Notes: generated by a model not told the origin, from the letters alone. Shown: positions 7,991-16,740, counted from the first letter of the stretch. The stretch: DNA of 64,000 bases from Pseudomonas sp. WJP1 (GCF_028471945.1 NZ_CP110128.1:5235001-5299000), one strand, 5' to 3'. A program made the numbers and translations.

Positions 7991-9130
7991 ATGGATGTTT
8001 TCTGGTTCCTGCCGACCCACGGCGACGGTCACTACCTGGGCACCACCCAGGGCGCACGCCCGGTAACGCTGAATTATCTGAAACAGGTGGCCCAGGCGGC
8101 GGACAGCCTCGGTTACCACGGTGTATTGATCCCGACCGGGCGCTCCTGCGAAGACTCGTGGGTCATCGCTTCGGCGCTGGTGCCGCTGACCGAACGCTTG
8201 CGGTACCTGGTGGCGATCCGGCCGGGGATCATTTCGCCAACAGTTTCGGCGCGCATGGCCGCCACCCTGGATCGACTGTCCGGTGGCCGTTTACTGATCA
8301 ATGTGGTGACCGGCGGCGACCCGGATGAAAACCGTGGCGACGGCAGTTTCCTCGATCACAGCGAGCGCTACGAAGTCACTGACGAATTCCTGAAGATCTG
8401 GCGTCGCGTACTGCAAGGCGAATCGGTGGATTTCGAAGGTAAACACCTGCGGGTACAGAACGCCAAGGCTCTGTATCCGCCGGTGCAGAAACCCTATCCG
8501 CCGCTGTACTTCGGCGGTTCGTCCGATGCTGCCCATGACCTGGCCGCCGAACAGGTCGATGTCTACCTGACCTGGGGCGAACCTCCGGCGGCCGTGGCGC
8601 AAAAACTCGCCGATGTCCGTGAACGTGCTGCACGCAATGGACGTACGGTGAAGTTCGGGATTCGATTGCATGTGATCGTGCGTGAAACCGCCGAAGAAGC
8701 CTGGAAAGCCGCTGACAAATTGATCGAACACATCAGCGACGAGACCATCGCCGCCGCACAGAAGTCTTTCTCGCGCTTCGACTCGGAAGGTCAGCGGCGC
8801 ATGGCCGCCCTGCATGACGGGCGTCGTGACAACCTGGAGATCTCGCCCAACCTGTGGGCCGGTGTCGGGCTGGTGCGCGGCGGTGCCGGGACGGCGCTGG
8901 TGGGCGATCCGCAGCAGGTGGCGGCGCGGATCAAGGAGTACGCGGACCTGGGCATCGAGAGTTTCATCTTCTCCGGCTATCCGCACCTTGAGGAGGCTTA
9001 TCGCTTTGCCGAACTGGTGTTCCCGCTGTTGTCCGAGCCGTATGCCAGCCTGGCCGGTCGCGGCGTCACCAACCTCACCGGGCCGTTTGGCGAAATGATC
9101 GCCAATGACGTGTTGCCAGCCAAAGCCTGA
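7991..9130 (+). CDS. msuD: FMNH2-dependent alkanesulfonate monooxygenase MsuD (SsuD family)
   Basis: 379 residues of the bacterial-luciferase-like TIM-barrel family: '[16 protein letters not shown]' at the start, '[24 protein letters not shown]' in the middle and '[19 protein letters not shown]' later, all typical of SsuD/MsuD. It uses FMNH2 and oxygen to release sulfite from alkanesulfonates (methanesulfonate for MsuD). The ATG at 7991 has AAGGAT 6 bp before it; an upstream in-frame TTG is less likely. Co-transcribed with msuE. SsuD and MsuD are hard to tell apart by eye; the msuE/msuC/sfnR context and absence of ssuABC favour MsuD. Confidence 0.88.
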   Translation: MDVFWFLPTHGDGHYLGTTQGARPVTLNYLKQVAQAADSLGYHGVLIPTGRSCEDSWVIASALVPLTERLRYLVAIRPGIISPTVSARMAATLDRLSGGRLLINVVTGGDPDENRGDGSFLDHSERYEVTDEFLKIWRRVLQGESVDFEGKHLRVQNAKALYPPVQKPYPPLYFGGSSDAAHDLAAEQVDVYLTWGEPPAAVAQKLADVRERAARNGRTVKFGIRLHVIVRETAEEAWKAADKLIEHISDETIAAAQKSFSRFDSEGQRRMAALHDGRRDNLEISPNLWAGVGLVRGGAGTALVGDPQQVAARIKEYADLGIESFIFSGYPHLEEAYRFAELVFPLLSEPYASLAGRGVTNLTGPFGEMIANDVLPAKA

Positions 9131-9139
9131 CGCGACCTC

Positions 9140-9246
9140 TGTAGGAGCCAGCGGTGCGGCGTTCCGACTTGCCGGCGAACCATACGACTCGGTGCATCAG
9201 ATGCACCGCGTTATCGTTCTTCGCGGGCAAGCCTCGCTCCTACAGG
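9140..9246. repeat. REPIN-like inverted repeat inside the msu operon
   Basis: TGTAGGAGCCAGCGGTGCGG and the opposite-facing GCGGGCAAGCCTCGCTCCTACA flank a spacer with its own hairpin, GGTGCATCAGATGCACC (9191-9207). This is the Pseudomonas extragenic palindrome pair. It fills the 144-bp gap between msuD and msuC, so the hairpin could lower expression of msuC and sfnR relative to msuED. Confidence 0.8.
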
Positions 9247-9274
9247 GCCGTGTCGATTTCAAAAGGAAAACAGC

Positions 9275-10462
9275 GTGACCGCCAAACCGCAAAGCGCCCT
9301 GATATCCCCGTTGCAGACCGCCCGCCAATTGGCCGCCGAGTTTGCCTTGACCGCCGTCGAGCGCGACGAGCGCGGCGGTACGCCCAAGGCCGAGCGTGAT
9401 GCCCTGCGCCACAGCGGCCTGCTCGCGTTAAGTATTCCCACCCAGTTCGGCGGCCTCGGCGCCCACTGGAGTGAAACCCTGGCCATCGTGCGCGAGTTCG
9501 CCAAGGTCGACAGTTCGATTGCCCATGTTTTCGGTTTCCATCACCTGATGCTCGCCACCGTGCGCCTGTTCGCCCGGCCCGAGCAATGGCAGCCGTGGTT
9601 TGAACAAACCGCACGCAAGAACTGGTTCTGGGGCAATGCCCTCAACCCGCTCGACACCCGCACCGTGGTGAAAAACCTTGGCGGCTGGCGTGAGTTTTCC
9701 GGCAAGAAGAGTTTTTGCTCCGGCGCCAGCGATTCAGAAATGCTGATCGCCTCGGCGGTGGACGAAAACGCCGGCGGCAAGCTGTTGATCGCCGCCATTC
9801 CCAGCGGTCGCAGCGGCATCAGCCTGCACAACGACTGGAACAACATCGGTCAGCGCCAGACCGACAGCGGCAGCGCAACCTTTGAACGGGTGCGGGTCGA
9901 AGAGTCGGAACTGCTGCTTGATCCGGGGCCGTTGAGTACGCCGTTCGCCTGCCTGCGCCCGCTGATCGCCCAGTTGACCTTCACTCACATGTTCCTCGGC
10001 ATCGCCGAAGGCGCCTTTGAAGAGGCGCGGCAATACACCCTCACCGAAACCCGGCCGTGGCATAAATCCACCACTCAGGATGTGCGCCAGGACCCTTATG
10101 TGCTCGGTCACTACGGCGAGTTCTGGGTGGCCCTCGAAGGCGTGCGGTTGCTGGTGGAACGTGCCGCCAACTTGCTCGACAAGGCCTGGGCCAAAGGTCC
10201 GAACCTGAGTGCCGAAGAACGCGGGCATCTCGCCACCGCCATCGCCACGGCCAAGGTCGCGGCGACGCGCAATGGCCTGGAACTGTGCAGCCGCTTGTTC
10301 GAAGTGACCGGCGCGCGTTCGACCCATGCCTCGCTGCGCCTGGACCGCCATTGGCGCAACCTGCGCACGCAAACCCTGCACGACCCGGTGGATTACAAAC
10401 TCCAGGAACTGGGTGACTGGGCGCTGAACCAGGCCCTGCCGATTCCGACTTTCTATTCATAG
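9275..10462 (+). CDS. msuC: MsuC-like flavin monooxygenase, acyl-CoA dehydrogenase fold
   Basis: 395 residues with the three-part acyl-CoA dehydrogenase fold; the family here uses FMNH2 and oxygen, not an acyl-CoA. Landmarks: N-terminal helices with 'GLLALSIPTQFGGLGAHWSE', a middle beta domain 'WNNIGQRQTDSGSATFERV', and a C-terminal bundle ending 'THASLRLDRHWRNLRTQTLHDPVDYK', the SfnB/DszC/MsuC signature. MsuC oxidises methanesulfinate to methanesulfonate, feeding MsuD. GTG start with AAAAGGAAAA upstream. It is 24 bp before sfnR and follows a REPIN. A paralogue (sfnB) is on the other strand; MsuC versus SfnC naming is inferred from position. Confidence 0.8.
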   Translation: MTAKPQSALISPLQTARQLAAEFALTAVERDERGGTPKAERDALRHSGLLALSIPTQFGGLGAHWSETLAIVREFAKVDSSIAHVFGFHHLMLATVRLFARPEQWQPWFEQTARKNWFWGNALNPLDTRTVVKNLGGWREFSGKKSFCSGASDSEMLIASAVDENAGGKLLIAAIPSGRSGISLHNDWNNIGQRQTDSGSATFERVRVEESELLLDPGPLSTPFACLRPLIAQLTFTHMFLGIAEGAFEEARQYTLTETRPWHKSTTQDVRQDPYVLGHYGEFWVALEGVRLLVERAANLLDKAWAKGPNLSAEERGHLATAIATAKVAATRNGLELCSRLFEVTGARSTHASLRLDRHWRNLRTQTLHDPVDYKLQELGDWALNQALPIPTFYS

Positions 10463-10486
10463 CTTGCCCATCAAGGAGCGTGCCCC

Positions 10487-11590
10487 ATGCAACTGCTGAC
10501 CTTACCGCCCTCGCCCGCTCTGGCCACGTCGATCCGCGCCACGGCACAGGTCTTCGAAGACCCGAAGTCCCAGGCCTTGCTGGCGCATCTGCAACAAGTC
10601 GCCCCCAGTGACGCCAGCGTGCTGATCATTGGCGAAACCGGCACCGGCAAAGAGTTGGTGGCGCGACATATCCACAACCTCAGCGCCCGGCGCAACCGGC
10701 CATTCGTGGCGGTGAACTGCGGTGCGTTCTCCGAATCCCTGGTCGAAGCCGAATTGTTCGGCCATGAAAAAGGTGCGTTCACCGGCGCCCTGAGCGCCAA
10801 GGCCGGCTGGTTCGAGGAAGCCAACGGGGGCACCTTGTTCCTCGACGAAATCGGCGATTTGCCGATGGCGATCCAGGTCAAATTGTTGCGCGTGTTGCAG
10901 GAGCGCGAAGTGGTGCGCCTGGGTTCGCGCAAGAGCATTCCCATCGATGTGCGCGTACTCGCGGCCACCAACGTGCAACTGGAAAAAGCCATCAACGCCG
11001 GGCACTTTCGCGAAGACCTGTATTACCGGCTCGACGTCGTCAGCCTGGACCTGAGCCCGCTGCGCGATCGCCCGGGCGACATCCTGCCGCTGACGCGTCA
11101 CTTCATCAACGCCTACAGCCAGCGCCTTGGCTACGGCACCATCACCATCAGCAAAGAGGCCGAACTGAAACTGCGCAGCTACAGTTGGCCGGGCAATATC
11201 CGCGAACTGGAAAACGTGATTCACCACACCCTGTTGATTTGCCGCAACGGCGTGATCGAACGCGATGACCTGCGCCTGTCGAACATGCGCATCGAGCGTC
11301 AGGACGACTACCACACCCAGGTCGACGACAGCGCCGAAGCCCTGCTCGACCGGGCCTTCCAGAAGCTCTTCGAACAACAGGCCGGCGCGCTGCATGAGAA
11401 AGTCGAAGACGCCTTGATGCGCGCCGCCTACCGTTTCAGCCACTACAACCAGGTGCACACCGCCGCCCTGCTGGGGCTGAGCCGTAACGTGACCCGCACG
11501 CGCCTGATAAAGATCGGTGAACTGGCGGTGAACAAACGCCGGCCCACGGAAAACATTCAGGGCGAGCGCTTGATGCAGCTGTCGATCTAA
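10487..11590 (+). CDS. sfnR: sigma-54-dependent activator SfnR
   Basis: 367 residues: almost only an AAA+ activator domain, with no N-terminal sensor domain. Walker A GETGTGKE at residues 49-56, the sigma-54 contact loop GAFTGA at 96-101, Walker B 'GGTLFLDEIGD' at about 114-124, and a Fis-like DNA-binding end ('AALLGLSRNVTRTRLIKIGE'). Lacking a sensor, it is expected to be controlled by its own amount, as for SfnR of P. putida and P. aeruginosa, which switch on dimethylsulfone/methanesulfonate genes under sulfate limitation. As the last gene of the sigma-54-driven msu operon it should amplify its own expression. Confidence 0.88.
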   Translation: MQLLTLPPSPALATSIRATAQVFEDPKSQALLAHLQQVAPSDASVLIIGETGTGKELVARHIHNLSARRNRPFVAVNCGAFSESLVEAELFGHEKGAFTGALSAKAGWFEEANGGTLFLDEIGDLPMAIQVKLLRVLQEREVVRLGSRKSIPIDVRVLAATNVQLEKAINAGHFREDLYYRLDVVSLDLSPLRDRPGDILPLTRHFINAYSQRLGYGTITISKEAELKLRSYSWPGNIRELENVIHHTLLICRNGVIERDDLRLSNMRIERQDDYHTQVDDSAEALLDRAFQKLFEQQAGALHEKVEDALMRAAYRFSHYNQVHTAALLGLSRNVTRTRLIKIGELAVNKRRPTENIQGERLMQLSI

Positions 11591-11704
11591 CCCACCAGAT
11601 TGCAGTGCAACCCGTGGTCGTGGCTGCGTTCCAGGCTGTGCAGCACCTGGAACGAGCCGAAGGTCACGGTCTTTGCCTGATGGGCGCGGATCAGTTGCCT
11701 GTGG

Positions 11705-11790
11705 CCTTCGCGAGCAAGCCCGCTCCCACATTCGACTAGGTTCCACCTGAAGAACTCGGTCGAAATGTGGGAGCGGGCTTGCTCGCGAAG
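11705..11790. repeat. REPIN-like inverted repeat between convergent operons
   Basis: CTTCGCGAGCAAGCCCGCTC and its near-exact reverse complement face each other 38 bp apart; the outer arms pair over about 30 bases. It lies between the stops of sfnR (+) and metQ (-) and can act as a two-way transcription end. Confidence 0.85.
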
Positions 11791-11813
11791 ACGTATTGCC
11801 AGACGACGAAGAT

Positions 11814-12584
11814 TTAGAACCCCGGCGCGATCTGGCCTTTGTAGCGGGTCAGGATGAACTGCCGCACCTCATCGGAGTTCAACGCCTTGGCCAGTTTCTG
11901 CAGGCCCGGGTCGTTGATATTGTCCGGCCGTGCCACCAGGAACTCGATGTAGAGGCTCTTGCCCTTCTCCACGATCAAGGCACTGTTGGTATCGATCCCG
12001 GCCTCCAGGGCGTAGTTGGCGAAAACGAACGCCAGGTCGACCTGACTCACCGAACGCGCCAGCAGTGCGCCCTCCAGTTCACGGATTTTCAGGTGCTTGG
12101 GGTTTTCGACGATGTCCCGTTGGGTCGCCAGGGTGTTGCTCGGGTCCTTGAGCTTGATCAGACCCGCTTCGTGCAAGAGCACCAGGGCGCGACCGGTGTT
12201 GACCGGGTCGTTGGGGATCGAAACGGTGGCGCCGTCCTTGAGCTCGGCGATGTTTTTGATTTTGGTCGAATATGCGCCGAACGGCTCGATGTGCACGCCC
12301 ACCACCGGCACCAGGTCGGTGTGACGGGTCTTGTTGTAGTCATCGAGAAACGGCCGGTACTGGTAATAGTTGGCGTCGAGATTCTTCAGCGCCAGCTGCT
12401 GGTTGGGCTGGATGAAATCGGTGAACACCTTGATGTCCAGGTCCACGCCTTCCTTGGCCAGTGTCGGTTTGACGAATTCGAGGATTTCCGCGTGCGGCAC
12501 CGGGGTGGCGCCGACGGTGAGTTTTTCGTTGGCGTGGGCGCTCAACGAGATCAGGGCAGCCAGTATGGCCAGGGTCTTTTTCAT
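11814..12584 (-). CDS. metQ: MetQ/NlpA-family periplasmic binding protein
   Basis: 256 residues. A Sec signal peptide ends at 'ISLSAHA-NEK', without a lipobox Cys, so this member is probably soluble in the periplasm, unlike the usual MetQ/NlpA lipoproteins. The mature protein carries family blocks 'LTVGATPVPHAEIL', 'NYYQYRPFLDDYN', 'SIPNDPVNTGRALVLL' and 'VFANYALEAGID'. The family binds methionine or related organosulfur compounds. It lies 71 bp downstream of the permease gene in the sfnB-metI-metQ operon. No ATPase gene is present here. The ligand is more likely an organosulfur source than methionine alone, given the operon. Confidence 0.85.
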   Translation of the reverse strand: MKKTLAILAALISLSAHANEKLTVGATPVPHAEILEFVKPTLAKEGVDLDIKVFTDFIQPNQQLALKNLDANYYQYRPFLDDYNKTRHTDLVPVVGVHIEPFGAYSTKIKNIAELKDGATVSIPNDPVNTGRALVLLHEAGLIKLKDPSNTLATQRDIVENPKHLKIRELEGALLARSVSQVDLAFVFANYALEAGIDTNSALIVEKGKSLYIEFLVARPDNINDPGLQKLAKALNSDEVRQFILTRYKGQIAPGF

Positions 12585-12655
12585 GCGGTGCTCCAAGGCA
12601 GATTTAAATGGCCGTCGTAGGGCGGACGTGGGGCCGGTTTTTTTGATTTGAATCG

Positions 12656-13321
12656 TCAGCGGTGGCTGTAACGTGCCACCAGTCGGTCGCCGCTCATTTG
12701 CAGGGCCTGGACCAGGATCAGCAACAGCACCACGGTGACCACCATCACATCGGTCTGGAACCGCTGGTAGCCGTAGCGGATGGCCAGGTCGCCCAGGCCG
12801 CCACCGCCGATCACCCCGGCCATCGCCGTGTAATCGACCAGCACGATCGCGGTGACCGTGACCGCTGCCAGCAGCCCTCCCCGGGCTTCCGGCAACAAGG
12901 TGTAGCGAATGATTTGCCAGGTGTTGGCGCCCATGGCCTGGGTCGCCTCCACCACCCCGCGATCGACTTCGCGCAACGCGGTTTCCACCAACCGCGCGAA
13001 GAACGGCGTGCAACCGACCACCAACGGTGGAATGGTCCCCGGCACGCCCAGCGAAGTGCCCACCAACAGGGTCGTCAGTGGGATCAGCACAATCAGCAGA
13101 ATGATGAACGGCAGCGAACGCAGCATGTTCACGATCACCGACAGCACCCGGTAGACACCGACCGCTTCATGCAATTGGCGCTTGCCGGTGAGGAACAGCA
13201 GCACCCCCAGCGGCAAACCCAACAGCACGGTAAAACCCAGTGCCGCGCCGAGCATGCTCAAGGTGTCGAGGCAGGCCTGGCCGATATCGGCCCAATAAAT
13301 GTTCTTGAACAATTCGGCCAT
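12656..13321 (-). CDS. metI: MetI-family ABC transporter permease
   Basis: About 221 residues with five hydrophobic helices. The cytoplasmic loop 'EATQAMGANTWQIIRYTLLPEA' is the EAA motif that docks the ATPase; 'MLRSLPFIILLIVLIPLT' and 'TAMAGVIGGGGLGDLAIRYGY' are MetI hallmarks. I chose the ATG at 13321; a GTG two codons upstream overlaps the stop of the preceding gene and could be used by translational coupling. It sits between sfnB and metQ. The partner ATPase (MetN) is not encoded in this operon or elsewhere in the window. Confidence 0.88.
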   Translation of the reverse strand: MAELFKNIYWADIGQACLDTLSMLGAALGFTVLLGLPLGVLLFLTGKRQLHEAVGVYRVLSVIVNMLRSLPFIILLIVLIPLTTLLVGTSLGVPGTIPPLVVGCTPFFARLVETALREVDRGVVEATQAMGANTWQIIRYTLLPEARGGLLAAVTVTAIVLVDYTAMAGVIGGGGLGDLAIRYGYQRFQTDVMVVTVVLLLILVQALQMSGDRLVARYSHR

Positions 13322-13323
13322 GG

Positions 13324-14538
13324 TCACGACCAGTCATGACGTGGCGGTTTCACGCCATTGAGCAACCAGTTGCCGACCACGTGGTACTTCCAGCGCACCG
13401 GGTCGTGCAGGGTGTGGACCCGGGCGTTGCGCCAGTGCCGATCGAATTTGTGTTTTTTCAGGGTCGAACGGGTGCCACCGAGCTCGAACAGTTTGTTGGT
13501 GGCTTCAATGGCGATTTCAGTGGTCAGCACCTTGGCCTTGGCAACGGCCAGGGACGCACGGGCAACGTTGTCTTCATCGGGTGCCGGACGCGCCGCATCC
13601 AGTGCACGACCAGCCCGTTCCAGCAAGGCTTCGGCGGCTTCCAGGCGAATCTCCAGCCCCCCGACCTGAATGATGGTCAGCGGGTCTTCGCTGGCTTTTT
13701 CCACGCCGGCGTCAATCCATGGCCGGGCGGAGTGCCGGACGAACGCGATGGTGTCGCGCAGGGCCGCACGGGCGATGCCGGCATCGATGGCAGCGGTGGT
13801 CAACTGGGCGAACGGGCCGGCCAAGGTCGGGCATTCGTAGGAGCGGTACGTCGGAAACAGGTTGAACGCCGCGACGTGCAGATCCTCGGCCAAGACGGTG
13901 CCGCTGGAGGTAGTGCGCTGACCGATGCTGTCCCAGTCGTCGACAATCACCAGCCCTTTCGTGCCGCGTTCGACGAAAGCCAGCTGACCCTTCTGTTCTT
14001 CATCCAGCGCCAGCACCGCCAGCCAGTGGGCATACAGCGACCCGGTGCAGTAACCCTTGCGTCCATTGATCACATGACCGTCGCCGTAACGACGGATGGT
14101 TGCCTGGATGTCTTGCACGTTTTTGCCGCCGGTTTCCGACAAGGCATTGGCGAACCGGTGGCCTTGCAAAGCCAGGCCAAAGAAATGCGCCTGCTGCTGC
14201 GGGGTGCCTTGCAGGCGAATGTCTTCGAGCAGGCAATAGTGGTTTTGCGGGATCTGTCCCAGGGACGGATCGGCTGCCGAAATGATCGCAATGACTTGCG
14301 CCAGTACCGCACTGGACACCTGCGCACCGCCGAACTCCCTGGGCACGGTGATGCCCCACAGGCCACTGTTGGAATACAGGTCGACGATCTCGGCGGGCAC
14401 CTGGCGTGTGCGGTCGCGCTCGGCATCCTGCTCCAGCAGGATCGCGGCGACCTGCTCGGCCACCTGCAGCGCTTGGGCTTCGTCGACGATCCGGTGGGCG
14501 GCCGGCGGGTTGATCGGATAAACGGCAGATTGGGACAT
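13324..14538 (-). CDS. sfnB: SfnB-family sulfur-acquisition oxidoreductase (acyl-CoA dehydrogenase fold)
   Basis: 404 residues, related to the MsuC protein on the facing strand: 'GLWGITVPREFGGAQVSSA' near residue 60, 'WDSIGQRTTSSGTVLAEDL' in the middle, and a C-terminal 'GTRSTLKKHKFDRHWRNARV' with 'LHDPVRWKYHVVGNW'. This is the SfnB branch, thought to act in oxidation of dimethyl sulfone-type compounds with reduced flavin. Start chosen at ATG 14538. It heads sfnB-metI-metQ, preceded by a -24/-12 promoter. Its chemistry is inferred from family and context. Confidence 0.82.
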   Translation of the reverse strand: MSQSAVYPINPPAAHRIVDEAQALQVAEQVAAILLEQDAERDRTRQVPAEIVDLYSNSGLWGITVPREFGGAQVSSAVLAQVIAIISAADPSLGQIPQNHYCLLEDIRLQGTPQQQAHFFGLALQGHRFANALSETGGKNVQDIQATIRRYGDGHVINGRKGYCTGSLYAHWLAVLALDEEQKGQLAFVERGTKGLVIVDDWDSIGQRTTSSGTVLAEDLHVAAFNLFPTYRSYECPTLAGPFAQLTTAAIDAGIARAALRDTIAFVRHSARPWIDAGVEKASEDPLTIIQVGGLEIRLEAAEALLERAGRALDAARPAPDEDNVARASLAVAKAKVLTTEIAIEATNKLFELGGTRSTLKKHKFDRHWRNARVHTLHDPVRWKYHVVGNWLLNGVKPPRHDWS

Positions 14539-14575
14539 ACAAGACTCTCGATACAGGTGTTTATCGAAGGTCATT

Positions 14576-14589
14576 GCAGCTTCTGTGCC
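14576..14589 (-). promoter_or_regulatory. sigma-54 promoter of sfnB-metI-metQ
   Basis: Read on the minus strand: GGCACAGAAGCTGC, with GG (14588-14589) and GC (14576-14577) exactly ten bases apart. It differs from TGGYRYRN4TTGCW at the first T and at one T of TTGC. It lies about 38 bp before the sfnB ATG. The shared palindrome upstream and the sfnR gene nearby support it. Confidence 0.6.
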
Positions 14590-14671
14590 TGACGGCGCGA
14601 GTCAGTGTTTGAAGGGGTTTCAGGGCATTTTCGAGGGGTTTTACATCACGAAGGCAAGCAATCTGTTGCTT

Positions 14672-14693
14672 CACTGTTGATGGCTGAACAGTG
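14672..14693. promoter_or_regulatory. candidate SfnR upstream activator site before sfnB
   Basis: CACTGTT (14672-14678) and AACAGTG (14687-14693) form a 7-bp perfect inverted repeat with an 8-bp spacer, about 106 bp from the -12 element. The adjacent AGCAATCTGTTGCT (14657-14670) is a second inverted repeat with the same CTGTTGC wording. The core ACTGTT/AACAGT also occurs upstream of msuE. The rest of the 310-bp gap shows only the ribosome site of the next gene. Confidence 0.5.
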
Positions 14694-14848
14694 CCGATGA
14701 ACTCTGTAGAACGTGCCGCAGGCTGAAATCTTTTTGGAAACTTGAAACATGCTGAAGATCAAAACAACAGATCGCAGCCTTCGGCAACTCCTACAATTGT
14801 TCGGCTGGAGAGCGATCTTCAATCCGCAACAAAAAAAGGGAGAACATC

Positions 14849-15307
14849 ATGAGCGTTAAACCGATTCCAGAGGGTTATCACAGCATCACCCCGTACCTGG
14901 GCATTCAAAAAGCCGCCGAAGCCATCGACTTCTACAAAAAAGCCTTCGGCGCCATCGAAGTCATGCGCCTGAGCATGCCCGACGGTGGCATCGGCCACGC
15001 CGAACTGCGCATTGGCGATTGCCCGATCATGCTCGGCACTCCGTGCGATCAAGGGCCGTTGAGCAATCCAGACAACTCGCCGTCGGTGGGCCTGCATCTG
15101 TACGTGACCGATGTGGACAAGTCCTACAAACAGGCCATCGATGCTGGCGGCATCGTGGTTTCAGAGGTCAAGGATCAATTTTACGGCGACCGTTCCGGGA
15201 CCTTGAGGGATCCCTATGGGCATCTGTGGTTCATGGCCACGCGTAAAGAGGACCTGACCCAGGAGCAGATCGAGCAGCGGGCGAAGGAGATGTTCCAGCA
15301 AGGGTGA
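14849..15307 (+). CDS. VOC-superfamily protein (PhnB/glyoxalase-like)
   Basis: 152 residues with the paired beta-alpha-beta-beta-beta units of the vicinal-oxygen-chelate fold. The first unit starts 'GYHSITPYLGIQKAAEAIDFYKKAFG', typical of PhnB-like proteins; the end 'FYGDRSGTLRDPYGHLWFMATRKEDL' is the second family block. Such proteins are often uncharacterised dioxygenase- or glyoxalase-like enzymes. AAAAAAAGGGAG supplies the ribosome site. It stands alone between the sulfur and fpv operons; no function is suggested by neighbours. Confidence 0.85.
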   Translation: MSVKPIPEGYHSITPYLGIQKAAEAIDFYKKAFGAIEVMRLSMPDGGIGHAELRIGDCPIMLGTPCDQGPLSNPDNSPSVGLHLYVTDVDKSYKQAIDAGGIVVSEVKDQFYGDRSGTLRDPYGHLWFMATRKEDLTQEQIEQRAKEMFQQG

Positions 15308-15333
15308 AATCTGCGAGGCCTGCGCGGCCTCGT

Positions 15334-15361
15334 CGTCGGAACGCCGGGTGGCGTTCCGACG
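15334..15361 (+). terminator. hairpin after the VOC gene
   Basis: CGTCGGAACGCC and GGCGTTCCGACG form a 12-bp perfect stem with a GGGT loop, 27 bp after the stop codon. No T-tract follows, so it may act with Rho or as an mRNA 3' end. Confidence 0.6.
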
Positions 15362-15429
15362 ATGGTCTGGCGAAACACGAAACATTTTCTTTCATATCAC
15401 CCTTCGGGATTTCGGGTGCTCATTCGTCC

Positions 15430-15453
15430 TATATAGATGCAGTCCTTTCGCGT
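15430..15453 (+). promoter_or_regulatory. candidate PvdS (iron-starvation) promoter of fpvG
   Basis: TATAT (15430-15434), 16 bases, then CGT (15451-15453) matches the PvdS box TAAAT-N16-CGT with one mismatch, preceded by C as usual. It lies 88 bp before the fpvG ATG. The perfect boxes before mbtH and pvdH in this window make the assignment plausible, but one mismatch in five bases leaves real doubt. Confidence 0.4.
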
Positions 15454-15540
15454 AGGAAAAACCGCGACCGGACCGTCCATTGACCTCATCGCTGCGAAGC
15501 CCGTAGCAGAGGCCTTTCATCGATATAAGACGCCTTAATC

Positions 15541-16740
15541 ATGTCGAAGAAATCCCGTTCAAAAATCTGGTTCCTGGTCCACAGCTGGCTGGCACTGCCG
15601 ATCTGGTTTTTCGTGTTGATCGTCTGTGTGACCGGCACGCTGGCAGTGGTCAGCCAGGAAATCGTCTGGCTGGCTAATCCGCAAATGCGCGCCAGCCAAC
15701 CTGCGGATGACGCGCCACGGCTCAATTACGACCAGATCGTCGCCGCGATCAAGCAAGCCGAGCCCGACATCATCGTCGACAGCATCAGCCGCCCCGACGA
15801 AGCGCATTTCGCCCTGGACGTGCGCGTCAACTACCCCGACGGGCGAGAGTTGACGGTGTACGTCAACCCATACACCGGTGCCATCCAGGGCCCCGCTCCG
15901 CAATTCAACTTCCAGGCGTTCACCCGTGCCCTGCATGGCTGGTGGCTGGTGCCGTTCACCAACGGCTACAGCTGGGGCTGGTACCTGGTATCGTTCCTCA
16001 GCCTGCCGATGCTGGCCTCCCTGGTGACGGGTCTCGTGGTGTACAAGCGCTTCTGGAAAGGCTTTTTCCGGCCAACCCTGCGCATTCGCCATGGCGCACG
16101 GATTTTTTGGGGCGACTTCCACCGCCTCAGCGGCATCTGGTCGATCTGGTTCATCGCGGTGATTTCCGTCACCAGCACCTGGTTCCTGATCGAAGCGTTC
16201 ATGTTCGATAACCAGATTTCCATCTCCACCGCGCCGGTGGCGGCCGTGGTCCCGCGGGAAAGCGTGCCGCTCACCACCGATGGCGCGCCGGCACCGATGA
16301 TCAGCCTGGAAGCGGCAATCCGCGAGGCCAAAGAGCGTATTCCGGGGCTCGACGAGAGCTTTGTCAGTATGCCGGCCAACGCCTACAGCTACCTGTCGGT
16401 AGGCGGGCGCAGCTGGTACCCGCTGATGTTCCAGACCGCCGACATCAACCCGTACACCGGTGAAGTCGCCGCCACGCGCCTGCTGTCGGACCGCTCGGGC
16501 CTGGAGTTCGTGACCGAATCCATGCGTCCGCTGCACACCGGTGATTTCGGCGGGATCTGGATCAAGCTGATCTGGTGCTTCTTCGGCCTGCTGCTGAGCA
16601 TGATGGTGCTCAGCGGCCTGTTGATCTGGACCAAGCGCACCGCCCTGGCCACGGCCAACGCGCTCAAGCGCAGCACCAAACGCCCACGCAACGAGCTTGC
16701 CACGGCCAGTAGCGCTGAAACCACGGAGGTCAGCCAATGA
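15541..16740 (+). CDS. fpvG: FpvG-like PepSY membrane reductase for ferripyoverdine
   Basis: 399 residues, PepSY-associated inner-membrane protein with hydrophobic helices near residues 9-36, 140-170, 195-222 and 345-370 and two periplasmic PepSY-like lobes ('VYVNPYTGAIQG', 'DINPYTGEVAATRLL'). Histidines sit in helices ('LVHSWLALP', 'RALHGWW', 'FHRLSGIWS'), as expected for heme-bearing electron carriers. In P. aeruginosa FpvG (PA2403) reduces Fe3+ in periplasmic ferripyoverdine, freeing iron. It is the first gene of an eight-gene run in the order fpvG-H-J-K-C-D-E-F and overlaps fpvH by 4 bp. Identification rests on this order as well as on the PepSY fold. Confidence 0.85.
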   Translation: MSKKSRSKIWFLVHSWLALPIWFFVLIVCVTGTLAVVSQEIVWLANPQMRASQPADDAPRLNYDQIVAAIKQAEPDIIVDSISRPDEAHFALDVRVNYPDGRELTVYVNPYTGAIQGPAPQFNFQAFTRALHGWWLVPFTNGYSWGWYLVSFLSLPMLASLVTGLVVYKRFWKGFFRPTLRIRHGARIFWGDFHRLSGIWSIWFIAVISVTSTWFLIEAFMFDNQISISTAPVAAVVPRESVPLTTDGAPAPMISLEAAIREAKERIPGLDESFVSMPANAYSYLSVGGRSWYPLMFQTADINPYTGEVAATRLLSDRSGLEFVTESMRPLHTGDFGGIWIKLIWCFFGLLLSMMVLSGLLIWTKRTALATANALKRSTKRPRNELATASSAETTEVSQ

